Origin: Dasyornis broadbenti
Taxonomy: Eukaryota; Chordata; Aves; Passeriformes; Dasyornithidae
Length of the DNA: 64,000 nucleotides
Direction of reading: 5' to 3'
NCBI GenBank assembly: GCA_013397935.1
Contig: VZRN01004184.1
Location: 2,520,748-2,584,747, forward strand
This document shows, one piece after another, positions 11,801 to 26,800 of this stretch. Made by a program: the position numbers and the translations under genes. The number at the start of each line of letters is the position of its first letter. The stretch's first letter is position 1. Below the pieces are notes generated by a model. The model saw nothing but the letters and a program-made list of their open reading frames with translations, was not told the DNA's origin and did not search any database.

Positions 11801-14800
11801 AATGCAGGTGTAAGCTCTGGTGCATCAACAGCTTTGTCAGAATTGAAAGAGTCAACTAGTCACTCTAGTGAAACACACAGTGCTTCACAGCACTCTGCAG
11901 GTAATGTTTTCTAAAATTACGTCATCTAGCATTTGTAGGTATTATTGTCAAAATATTACTTTTGGAACTGCATTTATAAAAGGATGCCATATTAATTTGT
12001 ATATACGATTATTGTGGAATCACAGAATCATTAAGGTTGGACAAGACCTCCAAGATCATCAAATGCAACCTTTGACCAAATACCACCTTGTCAGCTAAAC
12101 CATAGCACTAAGTTCCACATCCAGGTCTTCTTGAATGCTTCCAGGGGTGGTGACTCCACCACCTCACTGTGCAGACATTCTTCCTGGTGTCCAGCCTGAA
12201 CCCCACTGTCTCAGTTTGAGGCTATGTCATTTTGTCCTGTCACTCACTAGCTTCCTGAGAAAAGAGATCAGTCCCCCATCTTGCTACAACCTCCTTTCAA
12301 GTAGTTGTAGAGAGCAATAGTGGCCTCTGAGCTTTCTTTTCACTAGCCCGAATACCCTCAGCTCCCTCAGCCACTCTTCATACCACTCTTCATATAACTT
12401 GTGTTCCAGACCATTCAGCAGCTCCATTGCCCTTCTTTTCAGGACATGCTTCAGGACTTCAATGTCTTTGTTTTGTGAGGAACCCAGAACTGGAAACAGG
12501 ATTTGAGGTGTGGCCTCACTTTGAGTAGTGGCTGAGTACATAGGGACAATCACTGTCCTGGACCTACTGGCCATGCTGTTTTTAATACAAGCCAGGATGA
12601 CATTGGCCTTCTTGGCCACCAGGGCACATGGTGGCTCATGTTCAGCTGCTGTCACCAGCACCCTCAGGTCCTTTCCCCTGGGCAGCTTTCCAGCCACTTT
12701 GCCTCCAGCCTGTAGCACTGCCTGGCATTGCTGTGATCAGGACATGGCATTTCACCTTGTTGAACTTCATACTGTTGGCCTCAGCCCATTGATCCAGCCT
12801 ATCCAGACCCCTCTGCAGAGCCTTCCAACCCTCCAGCATATTGACATTCCTGCCCAACTTCGTGTCATCTGTGAACTGACTGAGGCACACTTGGTCCCCT
12901 TGTCCAAATCCTTGATAAAGATGTTAAACAGAACTGGTCCCAGTACTGAACTCTGGAGAACAGCACTGGTGACTGGCCACCAACTGGATATAATTCCATT
13001 TGCCACCACTCTCTAGGTCCAGTCATCCAGCCAGTTTTTAACCCAGCAAAGGGAGTACCTGTCCAAGCCATGGCCTGCTAGCTTTTCCAGGAGAATTCTG
13101 TGGGAAAAAGTATCAAAGACTTTACTAAACGTACAGGTAGGCAACATCCACAGCCCTTCTCTCCTTCACTAGATGACTAACCTGTTCAAAAAAAGGAAAT
13201 CAGATTGGTCAAGCAGGACCTGCCGTTCCTAAACCCCTTCTGAAACTATTCTGGCTGGACCTGATCCCATGGTTGTGCAGTTTGTGCCATGTGATTGCAC
13301 TCAAGGTGATCTGCTCCATAACCTTCCCCAGAACCAAGGTCAGGCTGACAGGCTGGTAGTTCCCTGAATCTTTCTTCTGTAGATAAGCATCACGTTGGCT
13401 GACCTCCTCTCATCGGGGACCTCTTCAGTTAACCAGGGCTGATGATAAATGATGGAGAATAACTTGGTGGGCTTCTCCACCAGCTCTGTCATAACCCCAG
13501 GCTGAATCCTGTCTGGCCCCATAGACTTGTGAGTGTCTAAGTGGCACAGCATTCGCTGTTTGCTTCATGTATTGCAGCAGGTCTGTCCTGCTCCCTGACC
13601 CTGTCTACCGGCCCAGGGGGCCAGTTGCCCAGAGAAAACAATTTTTACTCCTATAGACTGAGGTAAAGAAGGCATGAAGTACCTCAGTCTTTTCCTCATC
13701 ATTAGTGGGAGTGTACTCCTCCGCATCCAGTAAAGGGTGGAGATTTTTCCTTTGCCTGCTCTTTGTTGTTAATGTATTTACAAAACCACTTTTTATTCTC
13801 CTTTACAGCAGTGGCCAAATTGAGTTCTAGCTGAGCTTTTCCCTTTCTAATTTTCTCTCTACATGACTTAACAATATTCTTGTACTCTTCTTCCAGTTGC
13901 CTGCCCCTTCTTCCAAAGGTCATAAACTCTCATTTTTCTCACTGAGGTCCTCCCTATTCAGCCAGGCCAGCCCATACAGACAGCCTGGTCCTGAGCCTGT
14001 AAGATTCCCTTCTTAAAGTACATCTAGACTTCTTGGACCCCTCTGTTTTTAAGGGCTTATTACCAAGGAACTGTCTGAACCAGTGTCCTGAACAAGACAA
14101 AGTCCACCCTCCAGAACTCCAAAGCAGAGGTTTTGTTGACACCTCTGATTATTGAGAAATGTATCATGTCATGGTCTCTGTGCCCAAGACTGCTCTGACC
14201 ACAGTGTCTCTGATCAGTCTTTCTCTGTTTATAAGCAATAGATCCAGCAGGGCAGCTCCTCTGGTAGGCTCACTTCCCAGCTGTGTTGGGAAGTTATCTT
14301 CACACACTCCAGGAACCTCCTGGACTGCCTCCTCTCTGCTGTGTTGAGTTTCCAGCGGATATCTGGCAGGTTAAATTTTCCTACAAGAACGAGGGCTGAC
14401 AAACATGAAACATCAGCGAACACATTATACAATAATTCATCTGCTTTGTTGCCCTCCTTGAGCTCTATAAAATCAAAACACTTCCTAATATACAGAGCCA
14501 CCCTGCTGCCTCTCCTTCATTGCCTGTCCCTTCTGAAGAGCTTGCAGCCATCCAGTGCAGCACTCTGGTCATCCCACCACATTTCAGTCATTGCTTTCCT
14601 GCTGCATAGTGGCCTCCAGCTCTTCCTGTTGCTTACCTGTACTGTGTGCATTGGTGTAGATGCACTTCAGCTGAAGTACCAATTTTATCCCTGACTCTGG
14701 CATCCTGCCCCATGGCTCATATTTAGTAAGCCTGATCTTATCCCCATTCTCCTGCAAACCTAGTTAAAAGCCCTTTTAATCAACCCTGCCAACTCATGGG

Positions 14801-17800
14801 CAAGAATCCTTTTGCCCCTTTAAGACAGGTGAACCTCATCTGTGTCCAGCAGTCCTGGTATTGTATAAACTGCCCCATGGTCAAAAAAGACAAAATTCCA
14901 CTGATGTCACCACCTTTTAAGTGACGTGTTTATCAGGTGGCTTCTCCTGTTTGTTTCAGTATTCTTCCCTGCTACTGATGGGTTTGAGGAAAACATCACC
15001 GATGCTCCTGTCCCTTCAACCAGCCATCCTGAAGTCCTTTCTAATTGCCATAGGACTTTTTTCCTCATCATTGCTGACCTGTACAAACAGAATTAGGTAA
15101 TAATCAGGGATCTGAATCAGTCTAGAGGCACTCACAGAATCACAGAATAGGTCATGTTGGAGCTGACCACAGGGGAACATCTAGTCCAACCTCCCTGCTC
15201 AAGCAGGGTCATCCTAGAGCACATGGCATAGAATTGTATACAGATGGTTCTTGAAAATCTCCACTAAGTGAGACTCTACGGCCTCTCTGGGCAATCTGTG
15301 CCTGTGTTTCGTCATCTGCACAGTAAAGAAGTTCTATTTGGAACTTCCTGTCCATAACTTTCTGCCCTGTGCACCTCACTGTCCACTCATCCGGGCAACA
15401 CTTGCTGAGTTTGCCTGTGAGGATGTTGTAAGAGGCATTGTTGAAAGCCTTGCTGGAGTCAAGGTAGACAATATCCACTGTTCTCTCATCTATCCAGATA
15501 GTTATTTCGTTATAGAAGGCATTGAGGTTTGGTCAAGCGCGATTTTCCTTTGTTGAATCCGTGCTGACTACTCCTGATCACCTTCTTGTCTTCCATAGGA
15601 ATGGAAGAGATGGCCTCCAGAATGAGGCACTCCATCATCTTTGGAGGGATTTAAGTGAGGCTGACTAGCTGGTAGTTCCCCGGGTCCTCCCTCATGTTGT
15701 TTTTGAAGATTGGGATGGCATTTGCTTCCTTCCAGTCCTCAGGTATCACTCCTAATCACCACAACCTTTCAAAGATGATAGTGTACAATCAGTTCTCTCA
15801 GCATTCATAAATGTATCCCATCAAGGCCCAATGACTTGTGGATGTCAAGATTGCATAGGTGTTCTCTAACCCAATCCTGCTTGACCCAAGGGAAAGGTTT
15901 CCTCCCAACATTCAGTTACTCTGACCTCCTGAATCAGAGATTCCTGAGGGCTGGTCTTGTCAGTGAAAACAGATAGAAAGAAGGCATTCAGTAACTCTTC
16001 TACTTTCTCTGTTGCCAGGGTTCCCCCTCCATTTAGCAGTGGGCCCACGTTATCCTTAGTTTTACTTTTGTTGTTGAAGAAGCTGTTGAAATTTTACTTT
16101 TTGTTGTTGTCCTTGACATCCTTGGCCAGATCTAATTTTTGATGGGCCTTGGTCTTCATTGTCTTGTTTCTGCTTACTGTGACAACCTCTCTATATGCAT
16201 TCCAAGCAGTCTCTCCCCGCTTAAATCACCTGTATATTTCCTGCTTGTGTATGAGTAGCGACAGGAGCTCATTATTCATCCTTGGAGGTCTCTTGCCCGG
16301 TTTGCCTGATTTCTTGCTTACTGGCATGCATCAGGATGCCAGTTCTTGAACCTGGGGGAAGTGATCCTTGAATGTCAGCTCGTCTTCCCTGCAATGCTTT
16401 TTCCCGTGGCATTCTTCAAGAAAATTCCCTAAAGTGGTTGAAGCTGTCTCTCCCGATGTCCAGGGTTACCATCTTACTTGCTGTGCTGTTTGCTCCTCTC
16501 CCAATACTGAATTCCACAATCTCATGGTCACTACAGCCAAGGCTTCCCCAACCTTCAAACTCCCAACAAAGCATTCCCAGTTTGTTAGTATGAAGTCAAA
16601 CAACAAAACATTCCATGTGCGATCCTCCACTATCCAGTACAGGAAGCTGTGATCAGTGCTTTTCAGGAACTTCCTGGGCTGTTTGTGTTTCTTGGTGCTG
16701 GTTCTGCAGCAGATATGAAGGTAGTTAAATTCCCCCACAAGAATGAGTGCCTGTGACTCTGGGACTGCTTCAAGCTGCCTATTGAAGGCCTCATGTACTT
16801 CTTCTTCCTGCTTGGTTAGCCTGTAGCAAACACCCACAACAGTGTCACCCCTACTGGCCTGCCCTTTTATCCTGACCCATAAGTTCTTGACTCACTTGTC
16901 ATCCACCCCAAGACAGAGCTTGAAATATTCCAGGTGTTTCCTCACAGAGAATGTTTTTCCTAAATAGTGCATAGCCCTTCATGGCAGCATTCCAGTCATG
17001 TGAGCTATTCCACCACATCTCTGTCATTGCAATGAGGTCAGAGTCCTTTGACTGCATACACATTTCTTGTTCCTCCTGTTTGTTCTCCATACTGTGTGCA
17101 TTTGTGTACAGGCACTTTATGGAAGTATTTTGTTGTGCAAAGGGATTCTCCATAGCCTGTCTTGTGGTTACATCTTTGGATGCTTGTACTTACTGGATGT
17201 ATTCCCTCTTAAGCCTCCTTTTGCTGCTTGGCTGGTCACTGTAGTTCTGTCCTTCCCCCACTTTATCTCTGTCAAGCCAGTCTCTGTCCCCATCCCTCTT
17301 CAAATCTTGTTTAAAGCTCTCTTAACAATCCTTGCTAACTCCTGAGCTAAGATCCTTTTTCCCCTTTTAGACAGGAGAATGCTGTTTGCTGCCAGCAGGC
17401 TCAGTGTTCTATAAACTGACCCAGGATGAAAAAGCCCAAAATTCTGATTATAACACGGAATTGTGTTACCAAAGCGTTCATCTGCATGATTTTCCTGACA
17501 GGATAGAAGAGAACACAACTTGTGCTCTAAATCCTATCTCCTAGTAATGTCTTTCACCTGAACCCCAGGATGGCAGCAGACTTCCCTGTGGGACAGATCT
17601 GGTTGGCATACAGGGCCCTCAGTTACCCTCAAAAGTGAGTCACCTGCAAGAATTACTCTTCTTTCTCTTCTTCTTAGCCTGAAATTGTGATGCATTTGGT
17701 TGACAGACATGCTCTGGACAGCACCCCACATAGACCTTCACCTTCACTATCATTTGCTTCACTCTCAAGTTCCAGAGCCTCACACATATTCCCTAAGGTT

Positions 17801-20800
17801 ACCTGAGAAGGTAAGGGATGTGATTATCCTGCTGCTTCCAGCAAGGACCTGCTTCCATTTCCCTTGTCTTTTAGATCCCTATCTTCTATCTGATGAGAAG
17901 AGTGTTGGAGTTCTATGACTTGTGCTGAGCTTCCATCTCCTGCATTTCTTTCAGGAATTTTCACCAGTCTATTTTCTATCACAGTCCCTGATACTCTTCA
18001 GCCTCTCCAGTTCCTCTCTAAGATCTACTACCAGGCTCAGCAGATCATCTGCCTGGTCCCAATGCACACAGGTGTAGTCTCTTCTGCCTTCTGATGCTAA
18101 TGCCAAGCTCAAACACTCCCTGCAGCTGCAGACCTGGACAGCTTCATGCTTCTGAGGAGGCTCAGTCTGGGTTGCCATGCTTCTACTAGCAATGACTTTT
18201 GGCCATATGGGGATCATTGTTGCGTCGGTTCTCATGGGGTAGGCGAAAACTACCAGGTGAACTCTGCTCAGGAGCTGGAAGGGTTGCTGCACCCTCCTAC
18301 ATGCCCTGCCTACATAACTACTGCACCAAGTGCTGTGCCACATCCTTCTGATGTGCCATGTCCTATTTGCCCACCTTTTCATTATGCTCCAAGTTGCTCA
18401 TGCTCCCTAGAGTCGTTTAAGTCCCCCTTGGTTGCTCTGGTAAGGCCCTCACCATGTCAGCCTCACTGATGAGAACTCCTGGGCCCTGCCAGGTCTCTCT
18501 GCGCTCTTGTGTTTCCCTGGCTCTGGCAAACCTCTGCCAGGCTCTTTGAGGTGTTTTTCCCTGCAACTTAACTGTAACCACTGCTGCTGTTGCTGCTGTC
18601 ACTACATGCTTCATTGGCTGATGAGTTCAGTCGGCTGCCAACACATCTGTTGTCTTGACATTGTGGTTTAAGCTGTATCTGACTGTAATGATAATGAACA
18701 GGGGACTGTGGGCCACTGTAGTGAGTTTTGGAGCATGTCATACTGTAATGTAAGAGCTGTCTTGTTTTCCTGGCCATAATGCAAGGTAACATGTAAAAGT
18801 CTGTCACCTGTGTTTGGTAGCAGCCCGGCTTTGGAAAGCTGCCATGTTAGTCTCTTTCCTGTATATGCTTTGTTTTATGTTGCTCCTGTATGTTTCGTTG
18901 CTGTTCAGATTTAGATCTGTTTGTCTGTTGTAATGATGGCATCCCTGAAGGTTGTTTGTCTTCCATACACGTCATTGCCTGTAGACTGTTCAGCACACAC
19001 TAAGAAAAAGCAAGTAAAGTTAAGGAAACCATCTTTTGTTGAATTCCTTTATTAGATGTGAAAAACAGCAAAAGCGTGGCAGATGAACAATGAGGATGAA
19101 AATAAATTTGTAACCTTCTTGCACACAGTACTGTGTAATGTTAAGGGGAAGATGTACATTTAGGGTTTAAAGATGATAAAAATCGCATATAGAATATGTG
19201 AGGGAAGTGTTTTATATTCTCAAAAATTGTGTGATTTTGCCAAAGTAGTTACAGAAAGCGTGATAAACACTTGTTAAGTGTGGATAGATTTATATGTGGA
19301 GAAAAAGGGAAGTTGCTGTCTTTATGGTTGAAGCAAGGATGTTGTGTTTTGGTTTGTCTTTTTCTTTATTTGCAGTCAGGTAATCTTAATATTAACCATT
19401 CTTCTGACTTCTGAAAGGTATAACTGTTGTGACATCAGCGGTGGTGGAATTGCATTCACCTATGAAAATAAAAACAACACTAAAACTGGACTTCAAATTT
19501 GACTCTCTGACTTTAGTGTTGTATAGTCCAAATTCAAAACAGGTAAGTATAATTTTGGTTACTAAGAGAAATCAACAGCTTTAAGGTTGCCTAACATCCT
19601 GGAAATTCTGAACAAGAATAGCTTAATTTATAGTGGAGAAAGTGGATTCTACCGATAGTAACAAATGTGATGGAAATCATAAAACAGCTATTTTAGCTAA
19701 ATCACTTTGCAGATATTACAGGAAATAGAATAACTGGTGGTAGCACATAATACGTCTTCCGGCATCTAACTAAAAATCTGATGAAAATTTTTATTAATTT
19801 AAAATATAATTTGGAAATAAAACAATGTGGAGGAATGAAACATTCATTGGTTACACATACAGATGGGAACATGGATACACAAAATTGTGGAGAAGGTTTG
19901 TAAATTTGTTAATAGGAGTACATTAATGTTCATCTTGGTTTAAACTTAAAAAACTTGTCACCTGATTTCTGACTGAAAGTTTGTAATTTATTGTAAACTT
20001 AGGTTATTTTAGATTTTAAACAATTTTTGGATGTGTGGCTAAATACTGCATAGTCATAGGAAGCAAAATTTAATTTCTCATTTGACATCTTTACATATGC
20101 TATGTGTTTTTACATGAACCAAAATTGCATTACTTTCTTGTAGGCATTGTCTCTCACTAATGTAAGCTTGCTTTAGAAAAATGGTAGAAGGGTAAAAGCT
20201 TTGCTTTTTGAAAGCTTGCTCCTTTATGTTATTGATTGTGTTTATCTTCTGAATTAGTAGTGGGTTTATTTAATTTATTAATTTATTATTATTATTATTG
20301 GAAATATAATCAGTTAGAATAAAACTGTATCACACCTGTATATTATTTTCATTATCTGTAACTAAATGTACAAATGTTTGATTTAAACAGGTTAACAGTT
20401 TGGATCAGAGAGATGACCTTTTGAAGCTTGCAGAGTTTAAGTTAGTTTTGATGTCAGCTGCTCTGAAAATGTTATCAGATGGTTCAATGAATGCTTCAGT
20501 CAAACTGGCAAACTGTACATTAGATGATAAAAGACAGTCAATCCAGAAGGCCACACCAAGGTCTGTAATTTGACATAATTTACTGTTTATTAGACAAAGT
20601 GTTCATAATGTTTCCATTTCATTAGTATTCTGTTAAAACTACAATTGTTTTAGTGTAGGTGTTCTTAAAGTACGTTAGTGTGGATTTACATGTCTTACTT
20701 GCCTTCTATTCCACATATCTTTATGAGAGAGCAATGTAAATGGTAGATACAAAAATTAATGTGAATTTAATAAATGCACATAGAAAACAATTCCACTTTC

Positions 20801-23800
20801 CGCTTTAATGAAGTGCTAAGTAAGACCGAGATGGTGTTTCATGTTTTGAAATTATTTTTGTTACTTTTTAAATTCAAGCTTGTTAATGTATTGCAGCTGG
20901 AATGAGAATCTTGAGTGTTTTTCGGTATTTGTGGCTGGTTTAGTATTGTTTCATTAAATGCCTCCTTAATTGTCTTTTAGAATGGTGGAAATGAAACATG
21001 GATTTGAAAAGAAAGTTATGGTGGATATAAACTACAAACAGGGGAGAGATGGAACTGTTCTTGATGTTATTGTTCAAGAGATATACCTTTGTGCAAGCAT
21101 GGAGTTTCTACTTACTGTAGCAGATATATTCCTAAAGGCTAATGCAGAAAGTGCTGCTGCACAGAGAAATCTCAAACAGTCATTACCTTTAAAGGACCAA
21201 GGTATAAACCAAGTATATACTGGAAATAGTTTAAAATCTGTGTTTAAGTATCAGCTTAATTTTAGTATTGCAATATTCCTTTTATGCCGTTTCCCGTCTT
21301 TATGTATATAGAACAGCTTGTTTTAACCTCTGATGTTGCTTTTTTTGCATCATGGAAATAGAATCTTGACCTTTAGTCTTTGTTTCCAAATGAAGTCTTA
21401 CCTTACTAGATAAAGAAGATACCTAAAAATATATGTTAAAAATAATATAAAATGGGAAGAATGATAGAGCGTATTATATTACGCTTATACATGGAATTGG
21501 CCTGCCTGATACTGCTGCCGAGAAACGTTTTCTCTTCAATTGTCCACTGATGTGCATATCTCTCTACATCAGAGAACAGACTTTTAGCTTGAGTACCTGA
21601 CATCAAAAATTGGTCCATTAAAGCATCACAGCAGGAAATAGTCTTTTTATACTTTCAGGCCTCAGGTAGTTCATGTCAGGTATGTCAAGCAAGTCCCTGG
21701 TTTTTTTGGTGTTGTTTTCCTATGCCGTAAATATCATAGTTGTGTTCCTCTCAGCCAGGCCTGTTGTGATTATTTGCTGATGATCAAAATCAAAATGATA
21801 AGCAAGTCTTATACAAAAGTATATTTTTATTGCAAGTGGTTACATCAAGCATCAGTAAATGCTGCATTACTGTCCTTTGGAAAAATGTGGGCTTGCTACT
21901 CCAGAGAGCAGAAAATGTACCCAGCATTTTCATAAGAAAATGCTATCATAGCTGGCAGATGTAGGTATAGAGTGAAGCTGATACATGTGTTAATATCAGA
22001 GATAGTAACAGTAGTGATACTGTTACCCTTTTCAATTCAACAGAGAAGCTTTGTGGAATCTTTTGTTGTACCCAAGAGTAAATAGATATTAAATGGTTTT
22101 GTGCCTGCAGTGAAGAGCCTAGAAAAAAGTCAGTTGCAGGGATCTACAAATTTGCTGAAACTGGTTGTGCTAGATCTTACCACTAAATATTTAAAACCTC
22201 CTTGTAAGTCACAATAATGAAATAATTATTGTGATTAATATTATTAGTTACAATAATTATTAAGTAATATCAAGAGTTAAATCACAAGTAAATAATTGAA
22301 ATTTGATCTCTTAATAATTAAACTAATGTAATTTATGTTTCTGAAGCACCTGTGCAGCCTATATCTACTATGGAAATGAACATTGTTGTTAAAAATCCAG
22401 AGATTGTGTTTGTGGCTGATTTAACAAGAAGTGATGCGCCTGCCTTAGTGGTTACAACCCAGTGTGAGGTCTTCATTAAAAATAGCCCTGAAAGGCACAA
22501 CATGACAGCCGCTGTTAAAGAGATACAGATGAAAGCATGCCCATTTCTTCCAGAAGAAAGGAAAGGAAACATTACTACGGTGAGTTTGCAACCATTAAGT
22601 GTGTATTTAAAAGGTGCTTTGTAACTTATACTACTAAAATACAACTTATTTCTAAAGGGTTCATCATTACAATTTATACTACAGGTAGATGAGTAAAATG
22701 TTGTGGTGAACATTTTGTTGATTTTATTCTCTTTTGTCTGATATGCCTGAAGCATCATTTTGATATGTGGCATTGGGTTTTTCAAGATCATTTAGTCCAA
22801 CTATCAACCCAGCACCACCATAGTAACCCTTAAACGATATCCCCAAGTATCCTTTCCAGACACCAAATAGGGAAACTAACTTCTGGATTTAGCATAACAT
22901 GAGTCATGAGGGGGGTTTGTATATTTCTCATATATGCGTTGACTGAAATAGGAATATGTTATTTTTCCTTCCTGAGCGTACCACAGAATAAGGAAAAAAA
23001 TGTAATTTGAGCAATAGCATGTAAAATAATATTATGGACCCCAAATTTTGTTAGATTAAACTCATTCGGGAAAAGTGGGGTCAAACTGATTCAGGGTATT
23101 TCTATGACTCCAGCATCTGATTTAGATAAAGTCAAGAGATATCAGAAAAGATTGCAAAATCAATATGGTTTGAAATTACTGTTTTTGAAAGGCTTACCAT
23201 CTCAGATAGGGATTGGAGAGCAAATTTGCTTGTCTGTGCTCTATGCCAGTAGAGTCTAATTACATCTGGGTGCTCTATTAGTAACATAGCACTGATTTTG
23301 TTTATAGCATACGTTAGCTTTGGTGAACTTTGACAAGTGAAAATGTTCTTTGGCAGGGACTGATTGCAACACAAAAATGCAACTGTGTGATTGTTACTCA
23401 GTTATGTTGTTATTCAGGAAAATTGTAACTGTGTTGTTGCTGTGTTGCAACTGAAAATCAGGTTCTCAAAAGTCAGAGGCATGATGGAGCAGTGCATTGA
23501 AGGCATCTGCAGACTTTACCTGAAGAATGGAGTTACTGAAGTGTAATGCATTCTACTGTAGCTGTATTTGAATCTTTAATGTTTGAGAATGGCTGAGGTG
23601 ATGCTTCTGGATACTTTCTTTTCTCTTTAAGCATGTTATTAGTGTTCAGATTTCTCTTAATTTTGAAGAACCAAATAATGGTAGGTTTTCTTTTATGTGT
23701 ATAATTTGAAAGTATGTTTTTTAAAAATATTTTTTCTCTATATGACATATGTTTTTACTTTATTGTGTAGGTATTGCAGCCTTGTGACTTCTTCTTTGAA

Positions 23801-26800
23801 ATGAAACAGTCAGGTACTAATCCACAGACAGCTGATCTAACGATTAAATCTCTAACAATAAAAGTAAGTAGACCTTTGTTGTGTTTTTAGTTTTCTACTT
23901 CCCACTCAGCAGACTGTGAAGTTGCTTTCAGGAATGACTGAAGTGGGGAATTGTTCGTGCTCTTCATTAGGTCACCTACCTGTTTAGCATGTCAAAAGAA
24001 ATGACATTGAAAATTAACAACTCTGTCACTATGTGTCAGTTTTGAAATCTGTGTTTTATGAAATGGCCTGGTGTGCAGAGATAAATTTTGAAGTGTTCAG
24101 ATAGATCATTGAATGATGCAGTTTAAAAAGCTTTCATCTGGAAATAAGGCAGGGGTTGAAAATCTGAAAAGATTGAACTCTAGCATGTGGAAGGGAAATA
24201 TTTTCAAACAGGAGAGTTCTGTAGAAAATTGAAGTGTTTTGTTATTGTAACAATCTACGTACTATACTTTTGTGTCTGAAAGTACCTGCTTCTGTACTAG
24301 CTTATTTCCAATTATTCCAATTTCTTATTTGTAGGTTTCACCAATAATCATAAACACAGTAATTACTATTACGTCAGCCCTTTATCAAACTACAGAAACA
24401 ACAGAAGAAGAGATTAGTCAAATTCCTCCTGACTTGTGGAATAAGAAAGATATAAAAAATCTGAAAATGTGGTTTCTTGAAGAGATGAATGAAAATGAAG
24501 ATAAAAATCCAACCACTGAACTGGTTCCTACAGGAGAGTCATTGAAAATTAATATAGAATCTGTTTTTCTAACACTTGAAGCTGGGGTTGGGCACAGAAC
24601 TGTACCGATGCTTTTAGCCAAGTCCTCATTTGTGGGGGAAGTCAAGAACTGGAGTACTCTAATCAACCTACATTCTCGTCTGGAGCTAGAGGTGAGGAGT
24701 CCTACATAAAAAACCAGAAGTTTTCCTAGAATGCTTAATCCTATTGTCTAAATGTTATATACATGTTATTTAAACAATAAAAAGGAAAATAACCTATATA
24801 TTTGATGGCTACACTCCTGGAGATGTGTGTTGTGGGAACACGAGGGCAATGAGGTGTTAAGGTAGTTAAATTAAAATGAAAATCTAATGCATCAGATGCA
24901 ATGTTATTAACTGCACAGTAACTGGTGTTATGCAGCCTCATATTTACCCTCTTTGCAAGTTCCTAAAGACCTGTGGCATCAGTATTAAATGTTTGTGCTG
25001 AAAGTAGCTGTTTCTGTGCTAGCTTCTTATTTCCAATTATTTGAGTTTCTTGGAGAGTGGCAACAGGCTAAAACTCTCTAATAATTTTCAGTAAATCTTA
25101 CAGTTGAATATATCCTGTATTGTTTATATAAAATACGATGTGGTACCAGTATTGTTCGTTAAAATATCCAAACTGACTGATATTTGAAAATTAGTGACAT
25201 AAAATTCAGTGATTGTTGTAGGTAGATTCTTCCTTATTTATAGTGCTTTTGAATTCCAGTGCCTATTGTTTAAGCCAAAATTATATTTTTAGTGACACAC
25301 TTTTTACCACTTACTTGGAACTGGGTCTTTGCAGTAGAGACTTAGCTGCCTCATTTATTTCTCTAATATATTTATTTCATCTTGTGGGGACAGCTGAAAA
25401 TGAAATGTGATTATGAATCTTTTATATTATGAAAATCATAAATATACTTGTAAATCAGATTTTTTTTTTTTTAAGTTGTATGTAAATTCCTAACTTATTT
25501 CTGGATTTTGATAGGTGCATTATTTTAATGAGATGTTTGGTGTGTGGGAACCTTTGCTTGAACCGCTGGAAGTTGAGAAGACTGATTTATTCAAGCCATG
25601 GATTCTTGAAATCAAGGTATAGTTTCCAAAGCTGAACTCAAATATTGCATTTCAATACCTTAGAAAAAACAAATGCTCTCCACCTTTCACTGCTGAAACT
25701 AGTATATCAATTTTATTTCATGTTGGTTACTGAGAGTTTTTTCTCAAGTAGCAAATGAAACCAGTTCTTGTACAAGGAAACATCCAGACTCACAGATCTG
25801 TTAAACATTGTCTTTGAAGTGACAAAATTTGATTCTAGTTCCACCAGATAATCATAATGGCTTTATATCAATTTGTCTGTTAGGCCATATGCTAGTTACA
25901 CATTCTGTGACTTTGTCAAGACAAACCATTGTTCTTGTTCCACAGTAGCATGTATAGCAGAAATGTATTGGGAGAACTGATAGCTGTAGACTATGTGCTT
26001 GACAGCACAAAGAGTGCTGTGGGAGTAGTTCTTTTACGCAATTAGTCTAGGTTCTGGTCTCAAAGTAGGTATACCTTTATCTAAGGATGGGATGTACATT
26101 TCATTTTTCCTCCTTGTGTCTTAATTGTTTTATTTCATTGTTTTCTGTTTTTTTTCAAAACTGTTCAAGTATTTTTAACCTGAGATGCTCAGAATTGAAA
26201 ACCTTCCCTTTTCCTGGGACCGTCATTATCAAAAAACTTTCTACAGTAGCCTCAGAAGGATAAAGGTTATGGATGAGATACAGCAGTTAAGAAACCATTA
26301 TTAAAAATATCCCCAAACATTTTCTAGAAGGATACTAGACCTAATGGAGGAGATAGGTAGAAGATAGTGAAGCCAACCTCATGTCTTCTGATCCAGATAT
26401 GAAATACAATGTTTGGAAATACATAATTTCCAGAAATGTTGAAGGCTAGATAAATATATTTCATCAAACTTTTATTTTTTCCTTCAATCAAATGAAAACA
26501 AAGTAGGTATTTGACTTGGAAACATATAAAGATTAAATTTAGGGACTGTTTTAAGATTAGGAAATCAATTATGTGTAAGTTTTTTCACAGTGGTACTCAA
26601 CAGGTTAAGGTGAATGTTATCACAAAGTATTTACTGGTTATGTTAGCGGTCAGTGTATATTTACTTCGGAATAATTATAAATTTAACTACAGTTACTGGA
26701 ATTTCATTTGCTTCTAGAATATATTATTTGTCATTTGTCTTACTTATTCTCTGCCTCTTTCATTTTTATTTGAGAATAAAAATATGAACAACAGTAAAAG

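Noticed and set aside
12528..13016. A 162-codon plus-strand open frame
   Set aside because: It is the antisense shadow of the CR1 reverse transcriptase encoded on the minus strand.
22333..22791. A 152-codon minus-strand open frame
   Set aside because: Antisense shadow of VPS13A exon 16 and its flanking intron.
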